Assembly (NCBI GenBank): GCA_966080355.1
Contig: CBHROW010000095.1
Coordinates: forward strand, 1-16,092
Direction: 5' to 3'
Length of the DNA: 16,092 bases
Source of the DNA: Chryseosolibacter sp966080355
GTDB lineage: Bacteria > Bacteroidota > Bacteroidia > Cytophagales > Cyclobacteriaceae
Part shown: in pieces, positions 15,466 to 16,092 of the stretch
How positions within the stretch are numbered: position 1 is the first letter of the stretch
How the letters are laid out: the number at the start of each line of letters is the position of its first letter
Notes under the pieces: model-generated
Database searches by the model: none
Told to the model about the DNA's origin: nothing
Seen by the model: the letters and a program-made list of their open reading frames with translations, nothing else
Position numbers and translations under genes: made by a program

Positions 15466-16092
15466 ATGATTAGAATTCTATCGATCGCCATCCTCCTTGC
15501 GACCACTGGCCTGGGTGTGCTGGCTCAAAACTGTACGCAAACCCTCCGAACAGCACGCTCAACTTATGAGCAAGGTCGCCTTCATGAGATCCCTTCGATC
15601 CTCGAAGGCTGTTTGAAAAGTGGAGGCTTTACACAACCCCAGAAAGTTGAGGCTTACAGAATACTTGTTTTGTCGTACATCTACTTGGAAGAGCCTCAGA
15701 AGGCAGATGAAGCGATGCTCGAACTGTTGAACACCGACCACTTCTTCCGCGTGAATCCGACTTCAGATCCGGTGGAGTTTCAATCTCTGTACAAAAAATT
15801 CAGAACTGCACCGGTGTTCAGCTATGGCGTCAAAGTAGGCATGAATTCAAATACGGAGAACGTTACCAAGAACTACTATATGTTCGGGCCTGCACAGGGC
15901 CAGGGTAAGTACAAAGCAAATCTTGGCTTTCATTTCGGATTGCTTTTTGAAAAAGCGCTGAGCAAAAAGGTTATTCTTAATCCGGAAGTGTACTATTCAA
16001 CAATTTCATACCTGTATTCAAACGGGACTCTTTCTTCTACTGATCCCGCAAATGATAAGTCGAGTGACGACATGGCCTACACGATCGACCAC
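15466..16092 (+). CDS. Exported TPR-like plus outer-membrane beta-barrel protein, 3' partial
   Basis: The ATG at 15466 lies 11 bp after the STAND stop codon, and the frame stays open for 209 codons to the window edge. Residues 1-20 (MIRILSIAILLATTGLGVLA) form a signal peptide with a likely cut before QN. Residues ~22-105 are helical and TPR-like (YEQGRLHEIPSILEGCL; EAYRILVLSYIYLEEPQKADEAMLELL), with FRVNPTSDPVEFQSLYKKF at the end, a pattern seen before barrels in Bacteroidota envelope proteins. From ~113 alternating hydrophobic strands appear (FSYGVKVGMNS, KYKANLGFHFGLLFEKAL, KKVILNPEVYYSTISYLY), fitting an outer-membrane beta-barrel of the PorT/OMP_b-brl type. It probably places the helical part in the periplasm, next to the WD40 propeller of the preceding gene product. 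The C-terminus and full barrel are not visible. Confidence 0.75.
   Translation, partial: MIRILSIAILLATTGLGVLAQNCTQTLRTARSTYEQGRLHEIPSILEGCLKSGGFTQPQKVEAYRILVLSYIYLEEPQKADEAMLELLNTDHFFRVNPTSDPVEFQSLYKKFRTAPVFSYGVKVGMNSNTENVTKNYYMFGPAQGQGKYKANLGFHFGLLFEKALSKKVILNPEVYYSTISYLYSNGTLSSTDPANDKSSDDMAYTIDH

Overview
The window is consistent with a free-living Bacteroidota genome, probably of the Cytophagales type. The evidence is a large OmpA/PD40/TPR envelope protein of the kind tied to type IX secretion, a menaquinone gene (menC), a near-consensus Bacteroidota promoter (TAnnTTTG with an upstream TTG), no evident Shine-Dalgarno sites, and short repetitive words filling the intergenic gaps. The taxonomic call is an inference from gene content and style, not from a marker gene.

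Left half (1-7434), mostly housekeeping genes. The window opens inside an APC-family amino acid permease (3-1451, 5' end missing). A repeat-rich gap follows, then an NmrA-like NAD(P)-binding protein (1677-2555, +), whose 3' end overlaps the convergent menC (2521-3630, -) by 35 bp. A 173-bp divergent spacer with an 18-bp inverted repeat separates menC from queA (3804-5000, +). queA and a PorE-like multidomain lipoprotein or exported protein (5125-7434, -) converge on a spacer made of TGGTCTGA words, which ends in a perfect 12-bp stem-loop at the stop codon of the PorE-like gene.

Right half (7671-16092), the accessory part and the most interesting. Four genes on the + strand are packed with gaps of 11, 3 and 11 bp and look like one operon that continues past the window. 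They are: (1) a 1057-aa fusion of a polytopic ADP/ATP-translocase-like (NTT/MFS-like) transporter, HEAT-like repeats and a degenerate cyclic-nucleotide-binding domain; (2) a 481-aa soluble protein that I read as three consecutive TIR-like/DUF4062-like Rossmannoid domains; (3) a 1049-aa nSTAND1 NTPase with one transmembrane helix, a long A/Q/K/E coiled coil and a seven-bladed WD40 propeller; (4) an exported protein with an N-terminal helical TPR-like part followed by what looks like an outer-membrane beta-barrel, cut off by the window edge.

A plausible reading (inference) is a trans-envelope signalling or conflict device. The outer-membrane protein and the periplasmic WD40 propeller would sense the envelope. 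The STAND NTPase would switch on the cytoplasmic side. The TIR-array protein would be its partner or output, and the transporter-HEAT protein would supply nucleotide transport or a membrane-bound scaffold. None of the three TIR-like units shows an obvious catalytic glutamate by eye, and the cNMP domain lacks its usual phosphate-binding arginine, so ordinary NADase or cAMP roles should not be assumed.
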